This document shows positions 43,301-48,549 of a DNA stretch of 64,000 bases, piece by piece. Every line of letters starts with the position of its first letter. Position 1 is the first letter of the stretch. The translations under genes were made by a program, and so were the position numbers. The notes below the pieces were generated by a model. The model had not been told where the DNA came from, searched no databases, and worked only from the letters and a program-made list of their open reading frames with translations. This DNA is from Atriophallophorus winterbourni (lineage: Eukaryota; Platyhelminthes; Trematoda; Plagiorchiida; Microphallidae). Location of the stretch: positions 25,001-89,000 of the forward strand of contig JACCGJ010001780.1 of NCBI GenBank assembly GCA_013407085.1, given 5' to 3'.

Positions 43301-44980
43301 CCACGTGACTTACGGTTCATCGATCTGTTTGCAACCTTGACGTGATCACACACACACATGCGACGTGCTAAAATGTCTAAGCTGCTTTTATACGAATAGT
43401 TCCATGCTAGCTTTGCTTGTGAACGATGGTGTCGTTTCTTTGGGAGCAGTGGTGCATAATTCATTCGTCAAAATTTCCATTGTGTTTACCTTCCGATGTT
43501 GTTCCATTCCATGTGGCTGTAAAGGGCAAATAACTCGTGTATGTATGTATGAAATCAGCCTGATCCATGCAAAGTGCCGCACAGTCAAGGACTGCACGTG
43601 GGCTAAGATACTTTCAGGTTGTTCAGGCATAGACAGATATGAGGAAGAAAAAAGAACAGGATATGGTAGTGAGACTCCAGCCTGTTGCAGCATGCAGCTC
43701 ACTACCTCTGACCAATTAATTTAGCATGGTGTTAGCCGCACAGCACAAAGTACTGCACGATTGCACATACGTGTAGATGGTGGTGATGAAATCTGGTGTC
43801 CAGTATTACGGCTTGCTCATAGATGCCCGAAGAAATTGTGTAGACGGAACAGCCTTACCATAGCGATAACAGTAAATCTACAAAAGAGCTGATTAATGCC
43901 ATGAACACCGAAATAAAGGGACTCATTGCAAGGATTTATCTCTTCACCGTTGGTAATTAATGTTGCACAAATTCCATGTGTACAGCGTTAGTCATATGCT
44001 CTACACAGATGCACAAATTTGCAAGAGTGCCGTGTTTCTGTACTGCGCGTGTGAGATCGCGCTACATGGATATGCCAACGATACTGAGCTGCATGTGGAA
44101 ACACGTTGGAGTCTCACTGCCATCCTTCCTTATAGGGGTGTCTAGTTTGGCCAAACTAACAGTGTCTTGGTCCACAGCCAGTGCGGCACTGTTTGGATCC
44201 AGGCTTGTGATTTCATTTACTACACGGAACCTTCCAAACTGCGCAGCGTCGTACTCGTATATCTCTGAGTAACCAACTTTGGTTATCATCACGCCACACT
44301 TGTATTTTGTTTCCCCCTGATTTATTTAATCTGTTGGAACATGTTCGTTTGGATGTCGAAGATGCAGTCAACACTTTTGAAGCCAGACGATATGTTGGTT
44401 GGGTTGTGGTGAAACAAGAAGTTACCCATGGTGACTCGAGTCAGCCATTATTATATTCTACCCACTTGATTCCTGGAGAAAATCTATTTCGTTTTTATCA
44501 ATTTACCCATCTTCCCCCCCCTCGGAGTGTTTTATAATGTGCATTTTCCCCATATTTCAGGATGAAGTGACCAATTTAATGCAACAACCCTTAGCCATGG
44601 GCTATTACATCTCAACCGCACCAACTGGCCCCCTGCCCCCGTGGTTTTGGGCGTCTTGCCCACACTCCAGTCTACAATTTCCCGTGTGTCTTAAATCCGC
44701 ACTACACATCCAAACCAGCCTAATCGGCTTTGATGACGCCGCTGCTGTCGGTGCTGCCGCTGCCTCGGCATCTGGTCCCACAAACGGTGGCGCTGCTGAT
44801 CGTCCGAAACATTTGTTGGACTCCACCAGCACGTGTGATGTCTTGCGCTACGTCCTGGAGGCGTATAACGCGTTGTCGTGGCTCACGATGAATCCCACCA
44901 CCAACGATCGCCGCTCATGTTTGCCGATCCACATGCTGGTTCTTTCTCAGTTGTATCAATCTGTGGAAGTGTTTACTTGA
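10306..44980 (+). CDS. MED13: Mediator complex subunit 13 (MED13, skuld homologue), ~21 exons
   Basis: MED13 is the largest subunit of the Mediator kinase module (with CDK8, cyclin C and MED12). It ties that module to core Mediator in the nucleus and so blocks Pol II binding. Spliced exons encode about 2,300 residues, close to the 2,174 of human MED13. Anchors, compared with the family as I know it: an SLE..FTNIFAI start, RELWVFWYG and GLSYETRTVLF in the N-terminal domain, LPTPPS in the linker, KPCAAYYG, LNLFKD and CGFSAV in the middle, GPLSWKAFH, NCRLGQH, APPFVLAG, GHGELKG and THILVFPTS in the MID/PIWI-like C-terminal half, and finally YNALSWL and DRRSCLPIH just before the stop. The start ATG (10306) is the first one in frame. 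Introns range from 30 nt to 7.2 kb and are full of repeats. Two junctions (exon 8 to 9 and exon 10 to 12) are unresolved. Confidence 0.95.
10415..10764 (+). CDS. MED13: MED13 exon 2
   Basis: Opens after CCTAG with TDCSGIHYKKY and carries RELWVFWYG and GLSYETRTVLFRALHN, the hallmark of the MED13 N-terminal domain. It ends in phase 2 at a GTAAAC donor. The next intron is only 30 nt. Confidence 0.95.
10795..10872 (+). CDS. MED13: MED13 exon 3
   Basis: Encodes CLVSKGFIRLGKWFIQPY, matching the LMNRNFVRIGKWFVKPY element of human MED13. The 31 nt intron that follows removes an in-frame TAG. Confidence 0.92.
10904..11049 (+). CDS. MED13: MED13 exon 4
   Basis: Encodes YSVSFSFFLHGESTVCASL, equivalent to the FTFFLHGDSNVCTS block of the family. 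It ends in phase 1 at GTATTT. The next intron is 364 nt. Confidence 0.92.
11414..11719 (+). CDS. MED13: MED13 exon 5
   Basis: Encodes VVLAPYGISAELIGP and WCGFYPL, matching the VILCPFGLNGTLTGQ and WKQFYPI elements of the N-terminal domain. Phase 1 at both ends. Donor GTAAGG. Confidence 0.92.
11794..12289 (+). CDS. MED13: MED13 exon 6
   Basis: Begins RFRMRYPSCFVLI (family VRMTYPACFVL) and ends RTKICDCPR, comparable to RTNCSCLRH, which closes the conserved N-terminal domain. The intervening 130 residues are divergent. Ends in phase 2. Confidence 0.9.
12290..13745. other. MED13 intron 6
   Basis: No gene. An 80-codon frame at 12599-12841 is unrecognised and not needed to keep the MED13 frame. 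A short piece near 13590-13640 (gatactacccggttgcc) also occurs at 30168-30200 and marks an unclassified dispersed repeat. Confidence 0.5.
13746..14121 (+). CDS. MED13: MED13 exon 7
   Basis: Opens after TCTCCAG with one base completing the arginine codon left by exon 6, then LSAQQQTSAYTTAHLSD. It is Ser/Pro-rich with SHDPLMPTLSPQP, typical of the disordered linker of MED13. Ends in phase 0 at GTACGT. Identity rests on position, phase and splice signals rather than sequence similarity. Confidence 0.8.
14395..14635 (-). repeat. Truncated copy of ~550 bp RTE-5'-like repeat
   Basis: Shares the segment running from the aggttgaaaatcagggttt block through gctaacgagctccatct to ccagaagctggac with the fuller copies at 20880-21410 (opposite orientation) and 63365-63920. 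Confidence 0.75.
14765..14995 (-). repeat. SINE-like repeat copy, antisense
   Basis: Nearly full length and reversed. It lies back to back with a sense copy starting about 50 bp downstream, so the pre-mRNA could fold into a hairpin here. Confidence 0.85.
15043..15240 (+). repeat. SINE-like repeat copy, sense, diverged
   Basis: Contains tctgtctagatctgggcaac followed by a decayed 3' half. Forms an inverted pair with the preceding copy. Confidence 0.75.
15327..15601 (+). CDS. MED13: MED13 exon 8
   Basis: Follows a good acceptor (TTTCTTCAG) in phase 0, matching exon 7. Encodes IPNGLIASDRSRTSC through LIELEDYYALRT to YLATDE, and ends in phase 2 at GTGAGC. Poorly conserved linker region. Supported by open frame, splice sites and phase. 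Confidence 0.72.
15602..16334. other. MED13 intron 8, left part
   Basis: No recognised feature. A 70-codon frame at 16126-16338 is hydrophobic and unrecognised. A small missing MED13 exon should lie somewhere between 15602 and 18966 because the phases of exons 8 and 9 disagree. Confidence 0.4.
16335..16580 (-). repeat. Dispersed repeat family 2, antisense copy
   Basis: Reverse-complement copy of a sequence also found at 23080-23440 and 25770-26075 (shared core gagcgacatcagca then gcagcttcctt). Unclassified. Confidence 0.7.
16618..16850 (-). repeat. SINE-like repeat copy, antisense, diverged
   Basis: Recognised by aagtgccacac, then a decayed centre, then cagctcgttatcggtgg. Confidence 0.7.
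16851..17629. other. MED13 intron 8, middle part
   Basis: An ATG-started frame at 17406-17636 (76 codons) overlaps the end of the Penelope-like element and is not a convincing exon. Nothing else recognised. Confidence 0.4.
17630..17673 (-). ncRNA. Hammerhead ribozyme motif of a Penelope-like element
   Basis: On the minus strand: TTGGT (stem I), CTGACGA, stem II GCTT/AAGC with a ten-base loop, GAAA, minimal stem III ACGT, a GTT cleavage triplet, then ACCGA pairing back to TTGGT. Position 7 of the core tolerates C. Hammerheads of this compact form are known at the ends of Penelope-like retroelements, and this one lies 3' of the GIY-YIG coding remnant, as expected. Confidence 0.75.
18175..18480 (-). 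pseudogene. Penelope-like GIY-YIG endonuclease fragment
   Basis: A 101-codon open frame. CATNCIYKIECKGC is the cysteine cluster that precedes the catalytic GVYIRQTSREL (the GIY-YIG motif as GVY..YIR) and the R/E-containing VNEHRKRA helix. The linker SLPYVESASKGISRILNN is typical of the RT-to-endonuclease connector. Length is only the C-terminal domain of the full polyprotein. The same peptide is encoded at 63240-63360. Confidence 0.85.
18967..19127 (+). CDS. MED13: MED13 exon 9
   Basis: Follows CGTCTAG and ends at the strong donor CGT-GTAAGT in phase 0. Encodes VTIAPEISVDRCDLEPPVEH to TLGFLPR, Ser/Thr-rich linker. Its start is phase 1, which does not fit exon 8 (phase 2), so an intermediate exon is probably missing. 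The exact acceptor is uncertain (18967, 18976 and 18982 are all in the same phase). Confidence 0.65.
19128..19819. other. MED13 intron 9
   Basis: No recognised feature. Confidence 0.5.
19820..20164 (+). CDS. MED13: MED13 exon 10
   Basis: Phase 0 start after AATTTCAG. Encodes MGMSLASSSGSGS, then AELALMLPTPPSHD, the signature equivalent to DLHKMYPTPPSLE of human MED13, followed by Ser/Pro-rich linker ending DYHYLNLDPHQ. The 3' end is ambiguous: CAG-GCGAGT at 20165 (a GC donor, phase 0) or A-GTAGCA at 20169 (phase 1). Confidence 0.88.
20295..20391 (+). CDS. MED13: Possible MED13 exon 11
   Basis: Open stretch between ATTAAACAG and GGG-GTATGA encoding WSYQYLWNPSDLKPED and further charged residues. 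Attractive as coding sequence, but it ends in phase 1 while exon 12 begins in phase 0, so it may be alternative, mis-bounded or not an exon. Confidence 0.4.
20505..20640 (+). repeat. SINE-like repeat, 3' part, sense
   Basis: Contains tctgtctaggcctgggcag, then the tgtctggatcaggcttgtgc block. Confidence 0.8.
20735..20830 (-). repeat. SINE-like repeat, 5' part, antisense
   Basis: A short reversed fragment (gcatgcagctcagtctcggtgg) 100 bp from the sense copy above. Confidence 0.65.
20880..21410 (+). repeat. ~550 bp repeat related to an RTE 5' region
   Basis: Full copy. The left ~300 bp (from acgcgtctcaaatagcctct to the tgccttgcggg blocks) matches the leader of the RTE-like element at 48560-48900. 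The right part ends with tcatcctccaggaggag, a palindromic segment before the terminal aaagtaaaac. A reverse copy is at 63365-63920. It behaves like a non-autonomous derivative carried by RTE machinery (inference). Confidence 0.75.
21494..22529 (+). CDS. MED13: MED13 exon 12 (largest exon)
   Basis: Starts DWSFTKPCAAYYG (family DFSYVYKP), then SSFLSPLKCLPLVHW. After a Ser/Pro-rich insert come LLSDSMLNLFKDHNFDSC.IC and CKCGFSAVRNQRY, then NLFFEDEVEV, all colinear with human MED13 (LNLFKD of MNLFKDCNSDSCCIC, CTCGFSAV, GLFLEDEL). Ends in phase 1 at GGTATG. Confidence 0.94.
22685..22848 (+). CDS. MED13: MED13 exon 13
   Basis: Phase 1 start after TTTCAG. Encodes ICTLVTASLYEASGYANDGY and ends NDQIRLLS before GTAAGT in phase 0. 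The last residues join the next exon to give RLLSTLRPWLQEAI, matching MLLSLQPVLQDAI. Confidence 0.9.
22849..23079. other. MED13 intron 13, left part
   Basis: Nothing recognised. Confidence 0.5.
23080..23440 (+). repeat. Dispersed repeat family 2, sense copy
   Basis: Longest copy of the family (shared elements: gtgggacttaaattgctac-like start, cacctcgaatggaacatgc, gagcgacatcagca). Confidence 0.72.
23441..24159. other. MED13 intron 13, right part
   Basis: No recognised feature. Confidence 0.5.
24160..24372 (+). CDS. MED13: MED13 exon 14
   Basis: Encodes TLRPWLQEAI, then DGPLSWKAFHQLAGRGSDE, EPQPIPLLRIGG and LISPFAIRDW, matching QGPLTWQQFHKMAGRGS, EPLPIPTFLLG and LSPFALPYW of human MED13. Phase 0 at both ends. 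Confidence 0.95.
24795..24995 (+). repeat. SINE-like repeat copy, sense
   Basis: Near full length, ending in cttgtgctttcatacatac. Confidence 0.85.
25102..25408 (+). CDS. MED13: MED13 exon 15
   Basis: Encodes DRLSLSPLSCQKQIAYAVVV, then LAAFFNELSITYENCRLGQH, the highly conserved YESCRLGQHRP element of the MID-like region, and ends AFILVDPVE in phase 1. Contains a Pro/Ser-rich insert (PLPPHKDRH) absent from vertebrates. Confidence 0.95.
25600..25760 (-). repeat. SINE-like repeat copy, antisense, diverged
   Basis: Recognised by caaagtgccacac, gtgggctgagatattgtcag and gtgagagtccag. Confidence 0.75.
25770..26075 (+). repeat. Dispersed repeat family 2, sense copy
   Basis: Second sense copy, about 85 percent alike to 23080-23440 over the cacctcgaatggaacatgc to cttccttgcggctttcac span by eye. 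Confidence 0.7.
26312..26540 (-). repeat. SINE-like repeat copy, antisense
   Basis: Near full length, beginning atgtatgaaatcacaagcc. With the sense copy at 28565-28765 it brackets exon 16. Confidence 0.85.
26541..27559. other. MED13 intron 15, repeat-free part
   Basis: No recognised feature. Confidence 0.45.
27560..27665 (+). repeat. SINE-like repeat, 3' half, sense
   Basis: Diverged; ends in gattttatacatacatgcatac. Confidence 0.75.
28001..28434 (+). CDS. MED13: MED13 exon 16
   Basis: Joins exon 15 in phase 1 to give EDAPSTGDQR. A long polar linker ends in TYLIIYLLNPFSQ, matching AIVVYIIDPFTYE of human MED13. Ends in phase 0 at GTACAT. Confidence 0.9.
28565..28765 (+). repeat. SINE-like repeat copy, sense
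   Basis: Near full length with an internal deletion before the tail, which is (ATA)n here. Confidence 0.82.
28766..29274. other. MED13 intron 16, right part
   Basis: No recognised feature; short (ATA)n run at 29219-29232. Confidence 0.45.
29275..29562 (+). CDS. MED13: MED13 exon 17
   Basis: Starts after TTACTGCCAG in phase 0 with LCDTSPELTRAVTQGFLEC, continues ANIQLLPMEQI and RSISLAVYSSV, and ends in the ANRTLTGLGPAAEKETI element, equivalent to TLTGFGPGLAMETAL. Donor GAG-GTAAGT. Confidence 0.93.
29563..30164. other. MED13 intron 17, left part
   Basis: No recognised feature. Confidence 0.45.
30165..30440. repeat. Unclassified dispersed repeat, possibly retrotransposon leader
   Basis: The start (gatactacccggttgcc..accgaagtaggg) also occurs near 13590-13640. 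The GC-rich text that follows (ggccgcacccggagccttt) looks like a non-LTR leader, but no coding part follows. Confidence 0.5.
30485..30535 (-). repeat. SINE-like repeat, short antisense fragment
   Basis: tcacaagcctaatccagg and the adjacent gtgccgcacagtcaaag only. Confidence 0.7.
30536..31122. other. MED13 intron 17, right part
   Basis: No recognised feature. Confidence 0.45.
31123..31552 (+). CDS. MED13: MED13 exon 18
   Basis: Encodes VHAPPFVLAG, VLFVAYCLSQDQQWLLAS, GLARLWDYIINL and NPWRLVIGRIGRLGHGELK, colinear with YAPPFILAP, VLFVGYCLSHDQRWILAS, LQKLWEWCLGL and LPWRVVIGRLGRIGHGELK. This is the best-conserved block of the PIWI-like C-terminal domain. Ends in phase 1. The following intron is 7.2 kb. 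Confidence 0.97.
31553..32019. other. MED13 intron 18, left end
   Basis: No recognised feature. Confidence 0.45.
32020..32228 (+). repeat. SINE-like repeat copy, sense
   Basis: Near full length. Confidence 0.85.
32710..32752 (-). ncRNA. Hammerhead ribozyme motif of a Penelope-like element (second copy)
   Basis: Minus strand: TTGGT, CTGACGA, stem II GCTT/AAGT, GAAA, minimal stem III ACGT, GTT, then ACCTA. Compared with 17630-17673 the core is identical, while stem I and stem II each carry one weaker pair. No coding sequence of the element is recognised beside it, so it may be a solitary terminal repeat. Confidence 0.68.
32753..33654. other. MED13 intron 18, unassigned part
   Basis: Possibly the remainder of a solitary Penelope-like terminal segment on the left; otherwise nothing recognised. 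Confidence 0.35.
33655..33885 (+). repeat. SINE-like repeat copy, sense
   Basis: Full length; tail is (CATAC)n, seen as ccataccatacc. Confidence 0.87.
34193..34212 (+). repeat. (TC)n microsatellite
   Basis: Ten TC units. Confidence 0.9.
34730..35100 (+). mobile_element. RTE-like reverse-transcriptase fragment
   Basis: Frame-shifted remnant. It has a GFPPRQLQLF piece followed by GIKQGCVLA, the RT motif GVKQGCVLAP, and a downstream LTHLQDA piece like the LMF..MLQDA segment. Dead fragment inside MED13 intron 18. Confidence 0.65.
35165..35385 (-). repeat. SINE-like repeat copy, antisense
   Basis: Near full length, diverged in the centre. Confidence 0.82.
36005..36090 (+). repeat. SINE-like repeat, 3' third, sense
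   Basis: Starts inside the element at gtgacagtaacatcgccc and keeps the ccataccatacc tail, as expected of a 5'-truncated retroposon. Confidence 0.8.
36250..36830 (+). mobile_element. RTE-like element, 3' end of ORF2 (thumb region)
   Basis: NALLYGSETWT followed by a decayed CLRSIL/RRLRWLGH-like stretch marks the C-terminal connection domain of RTE/SR2-type elements. Several stops and frameshifts. Same region as 46750-47250 on the minus strand. Confidence 0.68.
37085..37106 (+). repeat. (AT)n microsatellite
   Basis: Eleven AT units. Confidence 0.9.
37107..37727. other. MED13 intron 18, unassigned part
   Basis: No recognised feature. Confidence 0.45.
37728..37955 (+). repeat. SINE-like repeat copy, sense
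   Basis: Full length. An antisense copy starts 170 bp downstream. Confidence 0.87.
38125..38365 (-). repeat. SINE-like repeat copy, antisense
   Basis: Full length, the right arm of a large inverted pair with 37728-37955. Confidence 0.87.
38366..38754. other. MED13 intron 18, right end
   Basis: No recognised feature apart from the exon 19 acceptor. Confidence 0.5.
38755..39266 (+). CDS. MED13: MED13 exon 19
   Basis: Joins exon 18 as ELKGWNSLLGRKSLQEVNR, equivalent to [20 protein letters not shown], then LISACLTSLEPQSTFRVYP (LSACLVAMEPQGSFVIMP), a Gly/Ala/Ser-rich insert of about 60 residues, and TTHILVFPTSTSA (CTHILVFPTSASV). Phase 0 end at TCG-GTGAGT. Confidence 0.96.
39385..39505 (+). repeat. 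SINE-like repeat fragment, sense, diverged
   Basis: ctctaggcctgggtcc and a cttt catacatgcat tail. Confidence 0.65.
39506..40011. other. MED13 intron 19, unassigned part with a perfect inverted repeat
   Basis: TTGAGGAAA and TTTCCTCAA (39769-39795) form perfect 9 bp arms around a 9 nt spacer. The surrounding AT-rich text may be the edge of an unclassified element. Confidence 0.4.
40012..40240 (+). repeat. SINE-like repeat (~225 bp), representative sense copy
   Basis: The cleanest copy of a family with at least 23 members here, in both orientations. Ordered blocks: gtgcaatcgtgcagcattcc, gtgctaaattgattggcc, gtagtgagctgcatgctga, ctggagtctcact, a T-rich middle, tctgtctaggtctggg, cagtctatgactgtgcggc, then a 3' simple-repeat tail (catacatac). 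The tail and the frequent 5' truncation suggest a retroposon read in this direction. No coding capacity. Pol III boxes are not clear to me, so SINE is a working label. Confidence 0.88.
40448..40930 (+). CDS. MED13: MED13 exon 20
   Basis: Encodes MNGMNLLDLFVSG and further acidic sequence, matching the MGIFDLLDTGDDLD segment, then a polar linker rich in Ser, Asn and His ending GLADRP. Phase 0 at both ends (donor CCG-GTATGT). Confidence 0.9.
41440..41595 (-). repeat. SINE-like repeat fragment, antisense, diverged
   Basis: Recognised from atgtatgtacgtatgaaatt and gagctgagatactgtcacg. Confidence 0.65.
41800..42600 (+). mobile_element. Mutator-like (MULE) DNA transposon remnant with terminal inverted repeats
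   Basis: The segment ttaatccccagtttgataac and the ~45 bp after it (41856-41920) recur inverted at 42505-42570, so the element has terminal inverted repeats of about 80 bp. Outer ends (cacttaatccccaag / gccacttaatcttcag in reverse) are less alike. Between them lies the C-terminal part of a MULE-type transposase. Flanks gaaacctgg and aaaacctac may be a decayed 9 bp target duplication. Lies inside MED13 intron 20. Confidence 0.72.
41983..42511 (+). pseudogene. MULE transposase C-terminal fragment (frameshifted)
   Basis: The first frame encodes FAPAIFPLETWNKYED and RTNNAVEGWHHAL, the signature that follows the catalytic domain of many animal MULE transposases. After a frameshift near 42290 the next frame continues with QHPTMWTFLNSLRKD and a basic C-terminal helix. 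The N-terminal zinc finger and DDE residues are missing, so this is an internally deleted copy that could only move in trans. Confidence 0.78.
42601..43534. other. MED13 intron 20, unassigned part
   Basis: No recognised feature; short (GT)n and (CA)n runs near 43270-43350. Confidence 0.45.
43535..43775 (-). repeat. SINE-like repeat copy, antisense
   Basis: Full length. Confidence 0.87.
44035..44220 (+). repeat. SINE-like repeat copy, sense, diverged
   Basis: Forms an inverted pair with the copy 260 bp upstream, just before the last MED13 exon. Confidence 0.75.
44561..44980 (+). CDS. MED13: MED13 exon 21 (C-terminus and stop)
   Basis: Encodes DEVTNLMQQPLAMGYYIST, GPLPPWFWASCP, FPVCLKSALHI and finally DVLRYVLEAYNALSWL, DRRSCLPIHMLVLSQLYQ, ending at TGA 44978-44980. 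It matches the C-terminus of human MED13 almost residue for residue and fixes the gene's identity. It has an Ala-rich insert (AAAVGAAAASASG) not present in vertebrates. Confidence 0.98.
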   Translation, partial: DEVTNLMQQPLAMGYYISTAPTGPLPPWFWASCPHSSLQFPVCLKSALHIQTSLIGFDDAAAVGAAAASASGPTNGGAADRPKHLLDSTSTCDVLRYVLEAYNALSWLTMNPTTNDRRSCLPIHMLVLSQLYQSVEVFT

Positions 44981-46689
44981 TGCGACGACCTCACAGTCTC
45001 AACGAATCATCTCATCTCGTGATTGATTGATTGATTTACACATTTGTACATAGCACTGTATCATATGAGACCTGCTGTACACATTTATTATTATTCCATC
45101 TCCTTTGGGGCTGTGGTGTACTAGTACACTTTTGACAACTCGTCGATCCGTTTGGACTGCCGAATGGGCTTTCGCTGTCAATTCTCGGGAGTGTGGAAAC
45201 GACACGCTTACAACCACCATTTGCCCTTCTTTCTCCGGCGCTCTTTTCATCACGATGACAGATTCCCGTTTTCTATCTTTAATCAATCCGCAGCGTTCAT
45301 CCCGTGTACATTTAATTTCTCTCAGTGTCCTTCTGTTCTCATGCGCATGTCTCTCGTGTGTTTCGCTAATCGCGCTGTCTGTGAACAAACATTTCGTGTT
45401 TATCATTTTTTGTGTGTGCCTTGTGAGCCGGCGTCGTATCAGAATTCAGCACCCGCATCATTTTGTACATATTTTTCTCGCAATGTTTCGTTCGTCCATC
45501 GTGTTCGTCTTCTTCATAGCACATTCACATCTTCCGTACGTATGCGCGCGTGTTTGTCACCGGAACTGAACTTTCCACCAGCCGAACGCGGAAATAAGTG
45601 ACTCGAGGAAAATCTGACGATCTGATACATACACGTCTTCATCAGCTTCACCCGAGGATGTAATGTTTGGATGTATCGGCTGGTAGAATACACTCAGCTG
45701 TGATGAATGTTTGTTTGCTTTTACCTCTATCTGGGTTTGGGATTGGGTCTTATGTTTAGGCATTATTTTGGTTTTTGAGTCTTCGATAAGATCGTGCACT
45801 CATCCTGCTAAGTGGGAGGTGTACTTTTGCTGAAGCTTACCGATTTAAGCATCATCGGCAACTGCTGACTCGATATCGTATCACAATGCTGCCCCGTCCC
45901 TTCCGAGTTAGATGCGCACATCTGGTTTGATAAATCAAACTTTCTGGTGAAACGTCATTATGTTTAATTTATCGCAATTCATTTCGGCTGACGCGTCTTA
46001 ATGCGATATTTGATGCTAATTGAGTTTATCACGATAGCCGCTTCCATAGCCAAATCTATCCTTTGTGTAGTTATTTCACACCGTGCACTCCCCGCGCTAC
46101 GTGATTTTGGCCATGCATGTTTCTCTGACGTTCTTCGAAGCATTACGGCTCAAAATTATTTGGTCAAAGAGAACGGCACTTCTACTGGCGTCTCTTTTGG
46201 GTTACTTTCTTGGCAGTTCCATGTCTTCTCATTGTGCTGTCCCGCTGCTTGGATCTCTTCAGCAACAAAGCACTTGCCTAAGATGTCCACATCATTGTGG
46301 CATTTCTGCTAAGATACGGTTGCTTAAACGTAACCATTTTTTCGGTATGAATCGCCCTTAATGTGGCATTGCGTTCACCCCAGACGGGAAGTTGGAATGT
46401 TCGACAAAGTATCTTAAAACCTCATTGCCGTGAGTTGTATGGCGTCAAACACGCTGTTCTAAACTCGACGAGCTTATGGACCTTCTGCGAGGTGTTACTA
46501 TGATTGTCGGCTGTTATATGTGGGTACGTACAAGTAAACAAGATCGAAATAATGCATAGCCAATATATGAAATGAACAATTACCAAGTTCAGTTAGTGGG
46601 TGTTCTATTCTACAATAAAATAATTGGAGTTTAGAATGTGGTTCGTTGGTCTACGGTCGATTTCGACCCTAGATGAACATCACAATCGC
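44981..46689 (+). other. MED13 3' flank / candidate 3' UTR
   Basis: No gene. Overlapping frames at 45105-45601 are not supported by any motif. The first AATAAA after the stop is at 46614-46619, so either the 3' UTR is about 1.6 kb or a variant signal is used. Confidence 0.45.
46614..46619 (+). terminator. Candidate poly(A) signal for MED13
   Basis: AATAAA, 1.63 kb after the MED13 stop and just before the RTE-like element on the other strand. Confidence 0.3.
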
Positions 46690-48060
46690 ATGATTTTTGT
46701 CATGTTCCGCAGCTTTTCGAGTGACTAAATAGTACGATTCGGGAGGAACAAGCTCCACCACAGCGCGCTAAACGATAGACAGAAATCGGAAACGTGATTT
46801 GCCTTCAGCGGTAAAGAGCTGTATCTGCTCCTCCCCAGCTTGCAGACGACGCTTTACACTGCCATGAATGTGAGCGGTCAAGAGCAAGTTCTTCCCAACT
46901 CGCGGTGTCAATGCTACGAGCTTTCATATCACTTTGTACCACAAGTGCCGTCTGCCCAATGGTTGACTTCCTGATTGCAACTCACAATTGAGTAGATCAT
47001 TTTTCATTCTGTAGATGAGTGCGAGAGGCGCTGTCGTAATAGGGTGAACATGCTCTGTAGATCAGCTTTTGAATGCACTCCAGCAGTAGTCACTTTGTCC
47101 ATCCACGATATGTTCAAGACGGATGCTTCTTAGATGGAAAGCATTCAGCTTCCGTTCGTGTTTTGCGTGTGTGATCCAGTTTTAACTGCCGTACAGTGTA
47201 GCATTTAATACGCACGCGCTGTATGCCATCATCTTTGTCTTCACAGTCAACTTGCGTTTACCCCAAACACGAGAGTTCGATAGGGGGAAATAAAAGCTGC
47301 TCTAACGATACGCTTATCAGTCTCCGTGTCTAGCGAGAGGTTATCCTCAACGGTTGAACCAAGATATGTGTAATGATTTACTGGTTCAAGTTGACATGTC
47401 GCAACAGTGATGTTTGGAGGTGATACAATCCATTTACCAAGGACTTTGTTCTTGCTTATGCTGATTGTTAGCCAGAAGTCGTTGCATGACGAAGAAAAAC
47501 AGTCCATTAGCGACGGGAGGTTTTTGGAGAGAGCAATAATGGCTGCATCGTCGGCGAACAGCAGGTCACGGATTAGTACATCCCGTGCCTTGATTTGTGC
47601 TGTTAACCGGTTCAGGTTGAAAAGCTTGCCATCACTTCGTGTGCATAGGTGAATGCCTTCTGTTCTAGTCCTAAAAGCATGCTTCACAAGCCGATTGATG
47701 AAAATGCCGAACATCGTTGGATCAAAAACATGTACTTATTTGACGCCTCGACGAATTTTAATGGCTTCTAAACTGAATCCGTTAAAATGGACTGAGCCCT
47801 TCATGACAGAGTGGAACGAAATAACGAGTTTGAGCAGTATTGGGGAGCAACCTATATGATCAAGCATTTTGAAAGGACTCCCTGCTGACGTAGTCGAATG
47901 CTTTCGTTAAGTCAAAAAGAACAGCATAGATCTCGTGAAGCAGACCACTTGATGACCTTGCAACATTCTCAAAAAGATCGTGTTTAATTAGTGATTCGAT
48001 AAACTTGACATCATCTGCAAAAATATTGCAGGGACACATTAATGACGCTGTCAAGTCATT
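46690..48060 (-). mobile_element. RTE-like non-LTR retrotransposon, reverse-transcriptase part, antisense
   Basis: Read on the minus strand from 48054: FDLTKAFDYVS (RT palm), frame-shifted middle, then MFGIFINRLVKHAF, DLLFADDAAIIA (catalytic), NHYTYLGSTVEDNLSLDTETDKRI, and the NATLYGS..WITHAKHERKL end with HLRSI. Gene order is normal for RTE ORF2, lacking the endonuclease. Same family as the + copy at 48550-52085. Confidence 0.85.
47247..47714 (-). pseudogene. RTE-like reverse-transcriptase fragment (FADD and thumb)
   Basis: A 155-codon open piece with FADDAAII at about residue 54 and YLGSTVEDNLSLDTE at about 118. The upstream part is shifted out of frame near 47720-47860, so the enzyme is broken. 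Confidence 0.85.
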
Positions 48061-48549
48061 GCTGACCTGACGGATCGGTGGCTTTATTCTGGTTTTGGAA
48101 TCTTTCAGTTTTTCGTTGGCTGCTGGATCATTATGATTTTAGGGGAAACTGCGTTTTAGGTTTCGTATAGTGGTCAGTGATGGTTGTGAGCCGGTAAGCA
48201 TAACCCTGAAAAAAAATTTCCAAGTGGTTTATTTTGCGTTTCTCTTGGTGAAAATGATTAGGAAACTTTTTATATATGAATTCGGGATTAACAAAACTAT
48301 TTTACTTCATTCGACCGACTTGGACTTTAATGAGAGTTAATATTATTTTGACGAGCTTCGTATTCTTCTCAGTCTTTAACATGCGCCAGACAAATGCTTC
48401 TACTAACTCAGAAATTCATTACCGTCTCTATCCGGGAATCAGATTCAGAATTTCAAAAATTTCTGTTTGTAAATCATAATTGCGTCAAGACTGCAATTCA
48501 TGTTTTGTAATATTTTTAAATTTTAATCCCTTGATTCAAAGGTTTTTAC

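Noticed and set aside
44605..44832. Minus-strand frame opposite MED13 exon 21
   Set aside because: Shadow of the Ala-rich segment in the real last exon.
45105..45601. Two overlapping long + frames after the MED13 stop
   Set aside because: Overlapping frames with biased Ser/Cys/Phe content, no splice partners and no recognisable motif. Better read as 3' flank.
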